A stretch of DNA of 64,000 nucleotides from Procambarus clarkii (GCF_040958095.1 NC_091173.1:15909530-15973529); one strand, 5' to 3'. Shown: positions 13,250-24,891, counted from the stretch's first letter. Numbers and translations are program-made. The notes: generated from the letters alone by a model not told the origin.

Positions 13250-13842
13250 TGTGACTCTTCCCGCCCTGATGGTAGAGGGAGACCAATTTAGGCGCTTAGT
13301 GTTACAAATGACGTCAGCTCCATCGGCCTAATATACCCTGCCAAGGTTGTTTCTTACAATAAGGATGATAATAATAGCAATAATTCACTTTAGTTAATAA
13401 TAGTTAAAATAGCAATATGAAGTGAGAGGTGGTATGTATGAATACGAGACAATCGGTATTCCAGTACGTCAGGACAATTATCATGTTGTTGTTGTTAAAG
13501 ACTCGCTACCTGGAACAAAACGTTTTAAGTAGCACGGCCTATGGTGAGCCCGTAGTGGACTGTGATTATACTAAAACAATTATCAGTTTTGCCACCGTTC
13601 TAGTCTGAAGCTCAATGGAATCATAACTATACTACTTTATATAGTATTTTCAAACATATAATAACCCCTATAATTAGATGTATTATTACAATATTTACAG
13701 ATCAAATTGTCGAATACAAACATTATATATTTCTTTAAGTGTTATGCTATACTGTATTTGTAATATTTCTGCGTGAGGCTTCTGAGGTGCCTCAACCCGA
13801 CGCCCTAGAGACCACCATGGTGGCCCGCCCCACCTACCGTGG
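13250..13842. other. Single-copy interval with one short retroposon
   Basis: Mostly AT-rich, featureless DNA; a double-hairpin retroposon copy lies at 13487-13562. Confidence 0.4.
13487..13562 (-). mobile_element. Double-hairpin (CAA)n-tailed retroposon, diverged copy
   Basis: The plus strand shows (TTG)n, then CGCTACCTGGAAC...TAAGTAGC and ACGGCCTATGGTGAGCCCGT. It is oriented as a minus-strand element ending in (CAA)n. The second stem has one mismatch. Confidence 0.7.
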
Positions 13843-13936
13843 ATTATTATTATTATTATTATACAGAGAAATCACAGCAACGTGATATATCAATGAAAAA
13901 ATAATCATTATCATCATAGTAATAATAACAATAACG

Positions 13937-13995
<59 letters not shown>

Positions 13996-14300
13996 TTGGC
14001 TAAAAACTCAGACTTGTTTATTTGTGAAATCATAGATTAGAGGTTGAGATATAAGTCTCGTTCTCACCACACACTCAGACCTCGACAAAGCACTCAGGAG
14101 AGTGTGAAAGACTTGGGGTAAATTCGTTACATAAATTTCACAAATACACAAGTGTGACTTTTTAGCCAAAATAATAATAATGAGAATTATGTCTGTGAGA
14201 AGACATTACCATTAATTATTATTATTATTATCATTATCATTATTATTCTTGCTTTTGGATATAATAATATTAATAATAATTATTATTATTTAAATTATTA
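13843..14300. repeat. (ATT)n/(ATA)n trinucleotide-rich region
   Basis: TTA/ATT/AAT tracts at about 13843-13862, 13918-13995 and 14218-14300. AAATAATAATA and TATTATTATT runs can pair with each other. Confidence 0.9.
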
Positions 14301-14399
14301 TTAATGGCTAAAATATTACAAATACAGCTATCTAATATTATTATCATTTGTAAACATTTTCCTCTAAACAGCAAGGCATAATTAAATCCCATATTACAA

Positions 14400-14655
14400 A
14401 AAAATCAGGACTTGCATGACTTTTCCAGCAATACTGAAGAGTCCCTCATGGCTTGTAATACTTTACCACCAATACTGAGAATCCCTCGGGGCTTGTAATA
14501 CTTTACCAGCAATATTGAGAGTCCCTCAGGGCTGGTAAGACGTTACCAGTAATAATGGAGGTTCCCAGAGCTTGTAAGACTGTACCAACAATAGACTCCC
14601 ACAGGGCTTGTAAGACTTTACCAGCAATACTGAGTGTTCCTCTTGCCTTTTATGA
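14400..14655. repeat. Degenerate tandem repeat, about 60-bp unit
   Basis: Five diverged units with GGCTTGTAATACTTTACCAG then CAATACTGAGAGTCCCTCA. No reading frame. Confidence 0.8.
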
Positions 14656-15640
14656 CTTTAAAAGCTAAATGCACTTATGGAAGGTATTATTGTTTACGAT
14701 TACATTTGGTAACAAAATGTATAAAGCAATCAAATAATTGTTCAGTATTTCAAACAATAATTTGTCAGTATTTAAAATAATATTTTTCCAATAATTTAAA
14801 AAACATTGTGTGTACGTTAATACTCTACTACATTTTATTAAAACAAATTATATGGCAACACAACTACCTAAATTTCTAAAATATACATGCTTGAATTTTT
14901 TTATTTGCTATGCGTAAAACAAGTGAAAACAATTTTTTTCCTTTATATATTAAAATAGTGATTTAAAACAATTACAATTTGAATAATATCCAAGTTAATT
15001 ATAATTGATAATAATATGGATTATACTAATATTAGCTTATAATTATAACAGGTGGAGAGGAACTCACTCTTGTCACCCTCAAAGTCTCCATCACCCGTCC
15101 AGACCTCCAACACACACGCCCAGACCTCCAACACACACGCCCAGACCTCCAACACACAAGAGATAGGCTTCTCTGAAAACATTTTACAAATTCCCAAAAA
15201 AGCATACCCAACTTGGCCTGATAAAGTTTCCTTCTTCAAGAGTAAGTTATCAAATAAAGGTGTCACGTGTGACTATCAGAGATTCCATCAACAGAGGAAT
15301 CTCGAAGCGTATATCCTAAAAACGTTCGAAATATTGTTTTCGATTTTGCAAGAGGCTGGCGACTGAAACACAGTCACTAAAAATTTGGGAATAAATAAAC
15401 AATACGGTAAAATGCTATTCATAATATTATAAATTACCAATGGCGATATACAGGTGAGAACAAACTTCACATGCCTAGAGATAATTCTACCTTACAAAAA
15501 AATGAGTGAATGAATGAGAGGTGAGGAAGAACACCCCCCCTCCCCAGGTCTCCTACCCCAGGACACCAGCCCGTTCTCTTAGTTTGCACATCGTACAAAG
15601 AACACCTACACAATTTTCAGAGGAATTAACAGGGCCAGAT
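14656..15640. other. AT-rich single-copy interval
   Basis: Contains a three-unit CCAGACCTCCAACACACACG tandem at 15094-15163. An open frame of 104 codons (15052-15366) spans it but has no recognisable domain; judged non-coding. Confidence 0.4.
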
Positions 15641-15644
15641 AAAG

Positions 15645-15930
15645 ACCTACAATCTAGCACGGATGGAACACAAACACAGGTGGAAACTTAGTACACAAAT
15701 GAGCCACAGAAATGTTAGAAATATTTTGTCAGTGTTAAGAGAAGTTAAGAAATGGAAACCATTAGAAAGTGACGTGGTGGAGGCAGACTCCATACACAGA
15801 TTCAAATATAAATATAATAAGAGTCCAATAGGCTCAGGAACCTGTGTACCAGTTGACTGATGGTCGAGAGGCGGGATTCAAGAGCCGGAGCTCAGTCCTA
15901 CAAGAACAAGTAGGTGAATACAAGTGCTAA
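15645..15930 (+). pseudogene. LINE 3'-terminal fragment (CR1/L2/Jockey-like)
   Basis: The reading HRWKLSTQMSHRNVRNILSV, then VVEADSIHRFKYKY, matches the C-terminus of the long copy at 18.3-20.1 kb. It is followed by the shared 3' tail (GGCTCAGGAACC... through CAAGTAGGTGAATAC). 5'-truncated; the frame is nearly intact. Confidence 0.85.
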
Positions 15931-16154
15931 GCTAACCAGACTCGCAGGAACCCATGCCACACCAGGCCGTCCTCCCGAGCGTTCTCAACGTCACTAAACT
16001 GTTGTACTAAATTGCCCGAACCAAACCTACCCGAGAACCCACGAATAAAGAACGGAACATAACGAACATAGAAAACGGATATTTGTGAGCCACTACGTTT
16101 CATAGTACCCTGTAATTTGTACGTTGGGGACCAGAACGTATAAATTGAAACGTA

Positions 16155-16295
16155 TTAGTTGAGAGAACGGGTTGAGAGGACGGGTTGAGGGGACGGGTTG
16201 GGAGGACAGGTTGAGAGAACGGGTTGCGAGGACGGGTTGCGAGGACAGGTTGAGAGGACAGGTTGCGAGGACGGGTTGCGAGGACAGGTAGAGAA
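16155..16295. repeat. About 14-bp minisatellite (GGACGGGTTGAGAG)
   Basis: Roughly ten imperfect units of GAGGACGGGTTGAG with A/G and C/G variants. Confidence 0.9.
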
Positions 16296-16431
16296 GACAA
16301 TAAGACACAACTATACAACAGTACCAGCACAGGTCTACAGCCTCCACCAGCACCGTCGGTAAACAATTTGTGAAATTTGTAATCAAACATTTTATATACA
16401 CATAGTAAATACACACATGGTTTATTAATAT

Positions 16432-16625
16432 TTGTGCCTGCAGGAACCAGCTGTTAGCTCTTGGACCCCGTCTTTCTAGTCGATGTTGTTGTTGATTCAG
16501 CTACTGGGAACCTAAAGTTGCAAGTAGCACGGGCTATGGAGAGCCCGGGCTACTATGGTATGGTGAACAAGGTTTCTAGCCGTTGGTTGTCTAATGCAAT
16601 GATTCCTCCTCACTAATATATGTCA
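16432..16625 (-). mobile_element. LINE tail (second subfamily) split by a nested retroposon
   Basis: GTGCCTGCAGGAACCAGCTG ... TTTCTAGTCG precedes, and TTTCTAGCCG ... GTTGTCTAATGCAATGA follows, a 90-bp insert. The uninterrupted version occurs at 22880-22960 and 43902-43970. Confidence 0.75.
16483..16572 (-). mobile_element. Double-hairpin (CAA)n-tailed retroposon with target duplication
   Basis: Flanked by the imperfect 10-bp direct repeat TTTCTAGTCG / TTTCTAGCCG (16473-16482 and 16573-16582), which defines its ends. The body has (TTG)n, GCTACTGGGAAC...GTTGCAAGTAGC and a CGGGCT...AGCCCG stem. Confidence 0.8.
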
Positions 16626-16685
16626 CAATAGTATACACATTATTTATTTAGAGAAAGAAGAGGAAACGTGATTAATTAGTTGTTA

Positions 16686-17850
16686 AATTTTTTAAATTTT
16701 GCCCCGAGGGGCGAGTTTATTGGATAGCACCACTCATCCTGTGAATGGACATACCGCCATAGCAGCATGTACAACACTCCCCAATAGGAAGAATACCCGC
16801 TGGGTTGTTCATCCTGTCACTTGTACCCAGACACAGCTGGGACTTGCTTAATTGTCTCAAGTGAACAGCTCCTCAAACAAGAAGATTAACATCTGTCAAC
16901 CTTTAAAATCGTACGTTATGTTGCGGGTGCAAAATGGGAGAATCTTTTTAAGAACAGTATCAATATTTGGCAAATAATGCATTCCTAACTCAAACAATGT
17001 GGGGTTTATTATTCTACACATATTTCTAATGTCTCTCAGGTGTTCACATTCTTTCAGGTAGTGGTCAAGGCGGTGTCTGTCACTCTCACCACAGATTCTG
17101 CAGCTCCGCTGCTCAGCTGTTGTTTCCATTCCGAATCTCCATGGATATTTGTATCCAAGACGGATTCTCGCTATTACTGATTCTCTCCCGCGGCCACCTC
17201 CTCATCGTCCATAATGATTGGGATTGCCAGCTGCAACCATTTTGTACCATCGTACAGATTCACTGGTTTGTGCTTCTATCCTCCTTTCCTCAGTTACCTT
17301 GTCACGGTGATGTTGCCTGACAATACCTCTAATTTGTAGCAAAGTCTTGGGAATGAAGTATTCAATATGGTCTCCTTCAGCAGCCAGCACATCCGTTTGT
17401 TCATTCCCACACATTCCAACATGGGAGGGGATCTACAGAAACTTGACGACTCTTCCCTGGTTGGTTAGTACCCTCACAGCTCTCTTAATTTCTGCGACTA
17501 TCGCAAGATTCTCGGCCAGATTTTTACTTAGGCTTTGTAGCGCTGCTTTTGAGTCAGTGTAGATCACTGCGCCATTAGTGTTTCGTTCGAGGAATCTTAA
17601 CGCCATAACAATGGCAGCTAGCTCCGCTTGCGTTGAGGAGGCATAGTTCTCAATACGTGCTTTCTCTTCATTTCCGCGTTGAAAGGCATTATTCCTAAAT
17701 ACAGTGAATGCTGTACCAGCCCTGCCATTGACAGGATTAGATGACCCATCAGTGTACATTTGATCTAGCTCATCTCCGGCTTCTTTATAAATGTCCGCGA
17801 GATACTTGTGCCTCATTGCTTGTGATATCATGTTGGATTTTTATATTGTC
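16686..17850 (-). pseudogene. LINE with RNase H domain and zinc knuckle, decayed copy
   Basis: Read 3'-5' on the plus strand. The minus frame contains QMYTDGSSNPVNGRAGTAF (first catalytic Asp), TQAELAAIVMAL (Glu), VIYTDSKAALQSL (Asp) and MCGNEQTDVLAAEGD (last Asp), an RNase H core. It continues with ESVIARIRLGYKYPW and a CRICGESDRHRLDHYLKEC zinc knuckle. One frame is kept from 17831 to 16896 and is broken by only two nonsense codons: a Trp codon of the IPSHVG motif turned TAG (about 17433) and a probable Arg codon turned TGA (about 17200). The 3' UTR runs to a hairpin at 16701-16712 next to AATAAACT. This order matches RNase H-bearing LINEs of the I/Loa/Nimb type. The reverse transcriptase is absent (5' truncation). 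Confidence 0.85.
16701..16721 (-). terminator. Conserved 3'-end hairpin and AATAAACT of the RNase H LINE
   Basis: The minus strand reads CAATAAACTCGCCCCTCGGG then GCAAAA. The stem is GCCCC/GGGGC. The counterpart at 57368-57391 has a different stem sequence with the same pairing. Confidence 0.6.
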
Positions 17851-17984
17851 ATTTCATTGATGATCCTGCATGAGTCATCCTCCCAGGGAGGTAACCTCTC
17901 TACAGGCAGGAGCTCACGGGCTTGCTCAAGCAGGTGAAGTTCTTCGAGGTAGTAGACTGATCTGAGATGACATTTTATTTGTTG

Positions 17985-18085
17985 TTGTTGTTTAAGATTC
18001 GCTACTTGGAACAAAAAGTCCCAAGTAGCACGGGCTATGGTGAGCCCGTTGTGGACTTACGTGGCACAGGAGCGGGGCTGTGAGA
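17985..18085 (-). mobile_element. Double-hairpin (CAA)n-tailed retroposon
   Basis: One of the best copies. GCTACTTGG...CCAAGTAGC forms stem 1 and ACGGGCT...AGCCCGT forms stem 2. It continues to TGGCACAGGAGCGGGGC. Confidence 0.8.
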
Positions 18086-18096
18086 GGTACAAATTA

Positions 18097-18175
18097 GTTG
18101 TCGTTGTTGTTGTTTTAGATTTAGCTACTCAGAACGAAATGTCCATGAAGCACGGGCTATGGTGAGCCCGTAAAA
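18097..18175 (-). mobile_element. Double-hairpin (CAA)n-tailed retroposon, second adjacent copy
   Basis: Same order as the neighbour 15 bp away and same orientation; stem 1 is degraded and stem 2 (CGGGCT...AGCCCG) is intact. Confidence 0.75.
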
Positions 18176-18235
18176 CATATTAGTCAGTTACACATTATAT
18201 ATACTATGCAAGACTCGCCTTTGGAACAGGTGAAA

Positions 18236-18253
18236 CACACACACACACACACA

Positions 18254-18305
<52 letters not shown>
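18236..18305 (+). repeat. (CA)n microsatellite at LINE 5' junction
   Basis: About 70 bp of CA directly before the first recognisable LINE codons. The LINE frame runs into it. Confidence 0.95.
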
Positions 18306-18306
<1 letters not shown>

Positions 18307-18308
<2 letters not shown>

Positions 18309-20136
18309 GAGGACACTGGAGAGCAGAGAAAGATACCAGAATGCCAGGAATGAATATGTCAGGATGAGAAGAGAGGCAGAAAGACAATACGAAAATGACA
18401 TCGCAAGCAAGGCAAAGACTCAGCCTAAATTGTTGCATAGCCACATTAGGAGAAAAACAACAGTAAAGGAACAGGTTATGAGATTAAGGATAGGGGCGGA
18501 AGGATTCACTACAAATGACAAGGAAGTGTGTGAGGAATTGAATAAGAAATTCCAGGAGGTCTTCACCTTAGAACAAGGAGAAATTCCAGAGGTAAGTGAG
18601 GGAATAGCTAACCAGGAACCACTGGAAGAGTTTGAGATTACCAGTGGGGAAGTAAGGAAGTGTTTACTAGAGTTGGACGTGACGAAGGCTATAGGCCCAG
18701 ATGGAATCTCCCCTTGGGTTCTAAAGGAAGGAGCAAGAGAACTGAGCCTACCACTCTCCATAGTGTATAACAAATCACTGGCAACAGGGGAACTGCCAGA
18801 TATTTGGAAAGCAGCTAACGTAGTCCCGATATACAAGAAAGGGGATAGACAGGAGGCACTGAACTACAGGCCAGTGTCCCTAACCTGCATACCATGCAAG
18901 CTGATGGAGAAGATTGTGCGAAAAAAACTAGTGGAGCATCTGGAGCGAAGGAACTTTGTAACACAGCATCAACATGGGTTCAGGGATGGCAGGTCCTGCC
19001 TCACAGGGTTACTTGAATTCTACGACCAGGCAACAAAAATAAGGCAAGAAAGAGAAGGGTGGGCAGACTGCATATTTTTGGATTGTCAGAAAGCCTTTGA
19101 TACAGTGCCACACAAGAGGCTAGTGCGAAAGTTGGAGATGCAGGCTGGAGTGAGAGGGAAGGTACTCCGGTGGATAGAGGAATACCTAAGCAACAGGAGA
19201 CAACGAGTCTGTGTGAGGGGTGAAGTCTCAGATTGGCGAGACGTCACAAGTGGAGTCCCGCAGGGGTCAGTCCTCGGACCTATACTGTTTCTGGTATATG
19301 TAAATGATCTCCCAGAGGGTATAGATTCGTTCCTCTCAATGTTTGCCGACGATGCAAAAATTATGAGGAGGATTGAAACAGAGGATGATAGTAGGAGGCT
19401 ACAAGATGACCTGGATAGACTGAGTGAATGGTCCAACAAATGGCTGTTGAAGTTCAACCCGAGTAAATGCAAAGTAATGAAACTAGGCAGTGGAAACAGG
19501 AGGCCAGGCACAGGATACAGAATAGGAGATGAAGTACTTAATGAAACAGACAGAGAGAAAGATCTAGGAGTTGATATCACACCAAACCTGTCTCCTGAAG
19601 CCCACATAAAGAGAATAACGTCTGCGGCATATGCGAGGCTGGCTAACATCAGAACGGCGTTCAGGAACCTGTGTAAGGAATCATTCAGAATCTTGTACAC
19701 CACATATGTAAGACCAATCCTGGAGTATGCGGCCCCAGCATGGAGCCCGTACCTTGTCAAGCACAAGACGAAGCTGGAAAAAGTCCAAAGGTATGCTACT
19801 AGACTAGTCCCAGAACTAAGAGGCATGAGTTATGAGGAAAGGCTGCGGGAAATGCACCTCACGACACTGGAAGACAGAAGAGTAAGGGGAGACATGATCA
19901 CAACCTACAAAATCCTCAGGGGAATCGACCGGGTAAACAAGGACGAACTTTTCAACACTGGTGGGACGCGAACAAGGGGACACAGGTGGAAGCTGAGTAC
20001 CCAAATGAGCCACAGAGACGTTAGAAAGAACTTTTTCAGTGTCAGAGTAGTTAGCAAATGGAATGCATTAGGAAGTGATGTGGTGGAGGCTGACTCCATT
20101 CACAGTTTCAAATGTAGATATGATAGAGCCCAATAG
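18307..20136 (+). CDS. LINE reverse transcriptase ORF (CR1/L2/Jockey-like), 5'-truncated
   Basis: Uninterrupted frame of 590 codons from ATG 18364. In-frame LINE text extends upstream to about 18307, so the ATG is not a genuine start. Reverse transcriptase blocks are all present: KAIGPDGISPW (about residue 110), NYRPVSLTCIPCKLMEKIV, HGFRDGRSCLTGL, LDCQKAFDTVPHKRL (Asp240), SGVPQGSVLGPILFLVYVND and the active site MFADDAK (FADD 327-330). Then come the thumb and connection YVRPILEYAAPAWSPYLVKH and a C-terminal MSHRDVRKNFFSVRVVSKWN. The N-terminal AP-like endonuclease expected for this class is missing, replaced by (CA)n. With catalytic residues intact and no stops this is a young copy. It could supply reverse transcriptase to other elements only if expressed; mobility of this copy is unlikely. 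Clade assignment is by eye. Confidence 0.9.
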
Positions 20137-20242
20137 GCTCAGGAATCTGTACACCAGTTGATTGACGGTTGAGAGGCGGGACCAAAGAGCCAGAGCTCAA
20201 CCCCCGCAAGCACAATTAGGTGAGTACAATTAGGTGAGTACA
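20137..20242 (+). mobile_element. LINE 3' UTR and tail
   Basis: GGCTCAGGAATCTGTACACC then TTGATTGACGGTTGAGAGGC, GGGACCAAAGAGCC, CAACCCCCGCAAGCAC and a tandem AATTAGGTGAGTAC x2. The same tail appears in all LINE fragments in this window and at the 3' end of the tRNA-derived SINE. Confidence 0.85.
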
Positions 20243-20262
20243 CACGCACGCACACACGCACG

Positions 20263-20330
<68 letters not shown>
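20243..20330 (+). repeat. (CA)n microsatellite following LINE tail
   Basis: Begins with CACGCACG variants directly after GGTGAGTACA of the LINE tail, then pure CA. Confidence 0.95.
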
Positions 20331-20414
20331 ACGCAGGACAGAACGCGTCGCCAGAAAGCTTTCAATAAGAGAGAAAGAGGAAAAATCTAACTTGAATCCG
20401 AATGTAAAAAGCGA

Positions 20415-20985
20415 GTGAGCGAGATGGCATCGCGGGTAATATTATACAAGGGCAATACTGTAAAAACCTACACCAGAGGAAATGAACCTCAAGTCGGAAA
20501 TGTTGCCCCGTCACTCCTAGGGCAGAGGGAGGGAGAGGGAGAGACGGAGGGAAGAGGTGAAGGATGGAGGGAGAAAGGAGGGGACATAAAGGTGTAAGGA
20601 AGGAAGGAAGGGACTGAAGGGATGAAACAAGATGTTAAGAAGGAAGAAGGGGGGAAGGAGGTAAGGAAGATTGAGGTAGGATGGAAAGTGTGGTGGGTAA
20701 GGGAAGGTAGGGAAGAGGTGAGGGAGAGAGACGGAGGTAAGAGATATGGAGTGGTGGGGGATGAAAGTGGTGGAGGAAGGAGCGAAGTGCTAGGGAGTGG
20801 TGAAGGAGGAAAGGAGGTGGGAAAGGGAGGAAATGGTGGAGGAGAGATATGGAGGGAATGTGTGAAGGGGTAAATGAAGGAGAGAGTGGAAGGAGGCGGG
20901 AGAGAGAGTGGTAAGTGCGGGTTAGATAAGGGAAGGGAGGTAGGTCAGGCTACTGAAAGTAGAGGGAGGAAAGAAGCAGTGAGGG
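20415..20985 (+). repeat. Purine-rich (GGA/GAAGG) low-complexity region
   Basis: Strong strand asymmetry of G+A for over 450 bp. Short Gly/Glu/Lys frames are compositional. Confidence 0.85.
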
Positions 20986-21212
20986 ATCTTGAGGTTATCT
21001 TGAGATGATTTCGGGGCTTTAGTGTCCCCGCGGCCCGGTCCTCGACCAGGCCTCCACCCCCAGAAAGCAGCCCGTGACAGCTGACAAACACCCAGGTACC
21101 TATTTACTGCTAGGTAACAGGAGCATAGGGTGAAAGAAACTCTGCCCATTGTTTCTCGCCGGCACCTGGGATCGAACCCAGGACCACAGGATCACAAGTC
21201 CAGCGTGCTGGA
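20985..21212 (-). mobile_element. tRNA-derived SINE with alternative (GGCCTGGTCGAGG) tail
   Basis: The minus strand carries a head with a CTGGACTTGTGATCCTG anticodon-like arm and GGGTTCGATCCC B box, a body with ATGGGCAGAG, TAGCAGTAAATAGGTACCTG and GGGCTGCTTTCTGG, then GGAGGCCTGGTCGAGGACC and CGCGGGGACACTAAAGC. The tail differs from that of the copies at 26.3 and 62.6 kb. Confidence 0.8.
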
Positions 21213-21709
21213 GATAAATATAACAACAAAGGAGACGAGGAGAGAATGGTGGATAGAGGGGGGGCGGAAGGAAGAGAAAGAAAACGAAGATGGAGATGTA
21301 GGAAGGTTATGAGGGTTCAGTAAAAGGGGAAGAAGGGAGATAAGGAGGAGACACTTGCGGACAATGTTGTGTGTATGGACAAGGTTCACTACCCGACCCA
21401 CCTTCCTGGACATTTAGAAGCCGGCAGCCATAACACAAGGCGATCAGCCATTAATAGCCTCATGCTTAGTGTGTCGTTCAATAAGCGATAATTTATTTTC
21501 CACACTAATTCGCATTTGTTTGTTCAACATGTTAATAATGGTGTAGTAAAGTCAGCTGAGCACATGGAGGACCTGACCCACAGGTGCACCATGAAACTGG
21601 GGTCACTTAACATGACTACAACTTAACAATATATAAAAGAATCCGTTAAGACATCAACAACATTTATAATGAACGTAAGTCTTAGTTTTAAAAATAAGGA
21701 GAGAGATGA

Positions 21710-21879
<170 letters not shown>

Positions 21880-21984
21880 GGCTGAGGGCGGGACGGGGGT
21901 AAACAAGGCAGTTATAAACAGGGTTTCCCATTCCCAGAGGAACACTTGGTGATAAGAATGATACTCAGCTGGAATGTGATCTAC

Positions 21985-22145
21985 GCTCCCCCCCCCCTCT
22001 CTCATCTCCCACTCCTCTCCGTCTCTCTCATGTTCCCTCTCCGCTCTCTCTCTCTTACTCTCGTGGCCCATGTTCCTCTTCCATCCAAGTCTCTCTCCCT
22101 TCTCTCCCCTCGTCCCTTTCTCCCACCTCCCCTCAGTTCTCCCCA
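21985..22145 (+). repeat. CT-rich low-complexity tract
   Basis: Pyrimidine-biased (CTCTC, CCCCTC) sequence; no gene. Confidence 0.7.
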
Positions 22146-22254
22146 CCATTCAGCACTCCCCAGGGTAGATAACAGCCTCAGTGGATTATGCTTGTTCCCT
22201 AGGGATGGAGGTGATGGCTGTTTGACTTTACCGTTTAGAGGATCAGAACAGACG

Positions 22255-22640
22255 CGTGTGAGGGGTGAGCGGCTGTTGGGGGAGTGTGTTGGTGTGTGTG
22301 TTGTGTGAGGTTAGTGTGGGGGTGAGTGTGTGAGGGGTGAGTGTGTGTGTGAGTGTGTGTGTGAGGGGTGAGTGTGTGTGAGGAGGTTGGTGTTGTGTGG
22401 GGGTGAGTGTGTGAGGGGTGAGTGTGTGTGTGAGTGTGTGTGTGAGGGGTGAGTGTGTGTGAGTAGGTTGGTGTTGTTTGGTGGTGAGTGTGTGAGGGGT
22501 GAGTGTGTGTGAGGTTAGTGTTGTGTAGGGGTGAGTGTGTGTGAAGTTAGTGTTGTGTGGGTGTGTGTGAGGGGTGAGTGTGTGTGAGGAAGTTGGTGTT
22601 GTGTGGGGGTGAGTGTGTGTGAGGGGTGAGTGTGTGTATT
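22255..22640 (+). repeat. GTGAGTGTGTGTGAGGGGTG minisatellite
   Basis: Irregular units of 20-60 bp built from GTGTGT, GAGGGGTGA and TTGGTGTTGTGTGG. Confidence 0.92.
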
Positions 22641-22737
22641 CGGGAAATGACTGTGTACATGGGAGTTAGTGTGTTATAGTTAATATTATTACTAAAATCA
22701 TTGTGACTGTTCTTGTGGTTAAAGTTCATGACGGTTG

Positions 22738-22805
22738 AGCTGCTGTGTAGCATCACTGCTGTGTAGCATCACTGCTGTGTAGCATCACTGCTGTGTAGCA
22801 TCACA
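22738..22805 (+). repeat. 16-bp tandem (CTGCTGTGTAGCATCA) x4
   Basis: Four near-identical units. Confidence 0.95.
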
Positions 22806-22867
22806 CAGATCTGGCAGCGTGCATCATGTGAGTGTGAAAAACGTTACACAAGCCGTGACTAATGTTG

Positions 22868-23310
<443 letters not shown>

Positions 23311-23870
23311 TTACTAGCGACGACAGGTCGCAATTTTTCACTTATTATTCTGCGTTTTTTGAGATATGGGAGTGAGGATGGGGGCGGCATGCTCTGGAAC
23401 TGGTCTCACATACGGCATACAATGAGGTGAATGCCTCCTTATTTTAAGGTTCCTGAATGATATTCAGAGTGTTGCTATTAAAGAATATGCTGCTGATGTT
23501 ATCCTATTTATATATACCTACGGAGTTGGGTTTGGCGTTATATCCTCTCTTAAGTCTGTTTCTCTGTACTACACAGGGAGGCAGTTACCTTTCACCGTGG
23601 ACTGGTCTACTGTCTACGGTCTACTGTCACCTGTTCTCATCTTCATCACCTTACACTTCCTGGTGTTGTAATCCAATAGTCATTTCTCGGACCAACATTG
23701 TTGTTTGCCGAAGGAATCTTTGAGAATCTTCTAATCTTTATCTGTTACAACTCTTCTCATTAATTTTGCATGGTCTGCATGCATCAACATGTTGGACACA
23801 ACTCCTGCAATGAACTTATTAAAATAAATGAGAAATAGTATTGGTTCCATCACCGATACTTAAGATACCC
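23311..23870 (-). pseudogene. LINE reverse transcriptase fragment, inactive
   Basis: Minus-strand reading near 23735-23795 gives SNMLMHADHAKLMRRV, where active elements read MFADDAK(L)MRR; the catalytic Asp-Asp is now Asp-His. Other blocks are broken by stops. Confidence 0.65.
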
Positions 23871-23879
23871 AGGCCAGTC

Positions 23880-24475
23880 CGAGCTCTCTCCCCTTACTGT
23901 CCCTCTCGCCCCCTTACTGTCCCTCTTCCCCCCTTACTATCACTACTGTTACTCTCCCCCTTACTGTTACTCTCCCCCTTACTGTCACTCCCCCCCTTAC
24001 TGTCACTCTCCCCCTTACTGTCCCTATAGCTCCTGTCTGTTAGGTACTTGTTAGGGAACACTTCTCTTTCCTTAAGATAATCCTTCCTATCCCATTTGTT
24101 GTATTTTGGTACCACTCCTTAAGTCTTCCTACCCTCTCCCCTCTCCCCTACTCTTCCTACCCTCTCCTTCCCCCAACGCTCTCCCTTACCTCTTTTCTAC
24201 CGCCCCTCACCCCCTTCCCCTCAACCTTACCCTCCCCTTTGGACGCAGATTCATGACCACTAATATTATCGCTTTCACTCCCCTCTTTATCCCTTTACTC
24301 ATTTATTATCTCATAACTCATTCATTTCTCTCGTTCCATCCTTTCTCCCCACTCCTATCACCATACCTCCCGTCTCCCCTCCAGCCCCTATCCACCCCCT
24401 CGCCCCGCTCCCTCCTCCTCCCCCATCCTACCTCCCCAAGACTCACCCCACCCCCCCTTGCCTCCCTACAGGCAG
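23880..24475 (+). repeat. CT-rich low-complexity region with CCCCTTACTGT units
   Basis: 23880-24020 is a tandem of about 20 bp (CCCTTACTGTCMCTCTCCC). The remainder is pyrimidine-rich. Ser/Leu/Pro frames are compositional. Confidence 0.85.
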
Positions 24476-24559
24476 TGATTCGGGAGGTGGTAATTGATTA
24501 CGCTAACAATCTGGTTGGGGATCACTAGCATAATCGGCGTGCGAAAGTGCCGCGTGTGT

Positions 24560-24891
24560 TGTGTGTGTGTGTACTCACCTAATTGTACTCACCTAATTGT
24601 GCTTGCGGGGGTTGAGCTCTGGCTCTTTGGTCCCGCCTCTCAACCGTCAATCAACTGGTGTACAGATTCCTGAGCCTATTGGGCTCTATCATATCTACAT
24701 TTGAAACTGTGAATGGAGTCAGCCTCCACCACATCACTTCCTAATGCATTCCATTTGCTAACTACTCTGACACTGAAAAAGTTCTTTCTAACGTCTCTGT
24801 GGCTCATTTGGGTACTCAGCTTCCACCTGTGTCCCCTTGTTCGCGTCCCACCAGTGTTGAAAAGTTCATCCTTGTTTACCCGGTCGATTCC

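Noticed and set aside
19086..19826. Minus-strand 246-codon frame
   Set aside because: Antisense shadow of the LINE reverse transcriptase, Ser/Leu-rich with no domain.
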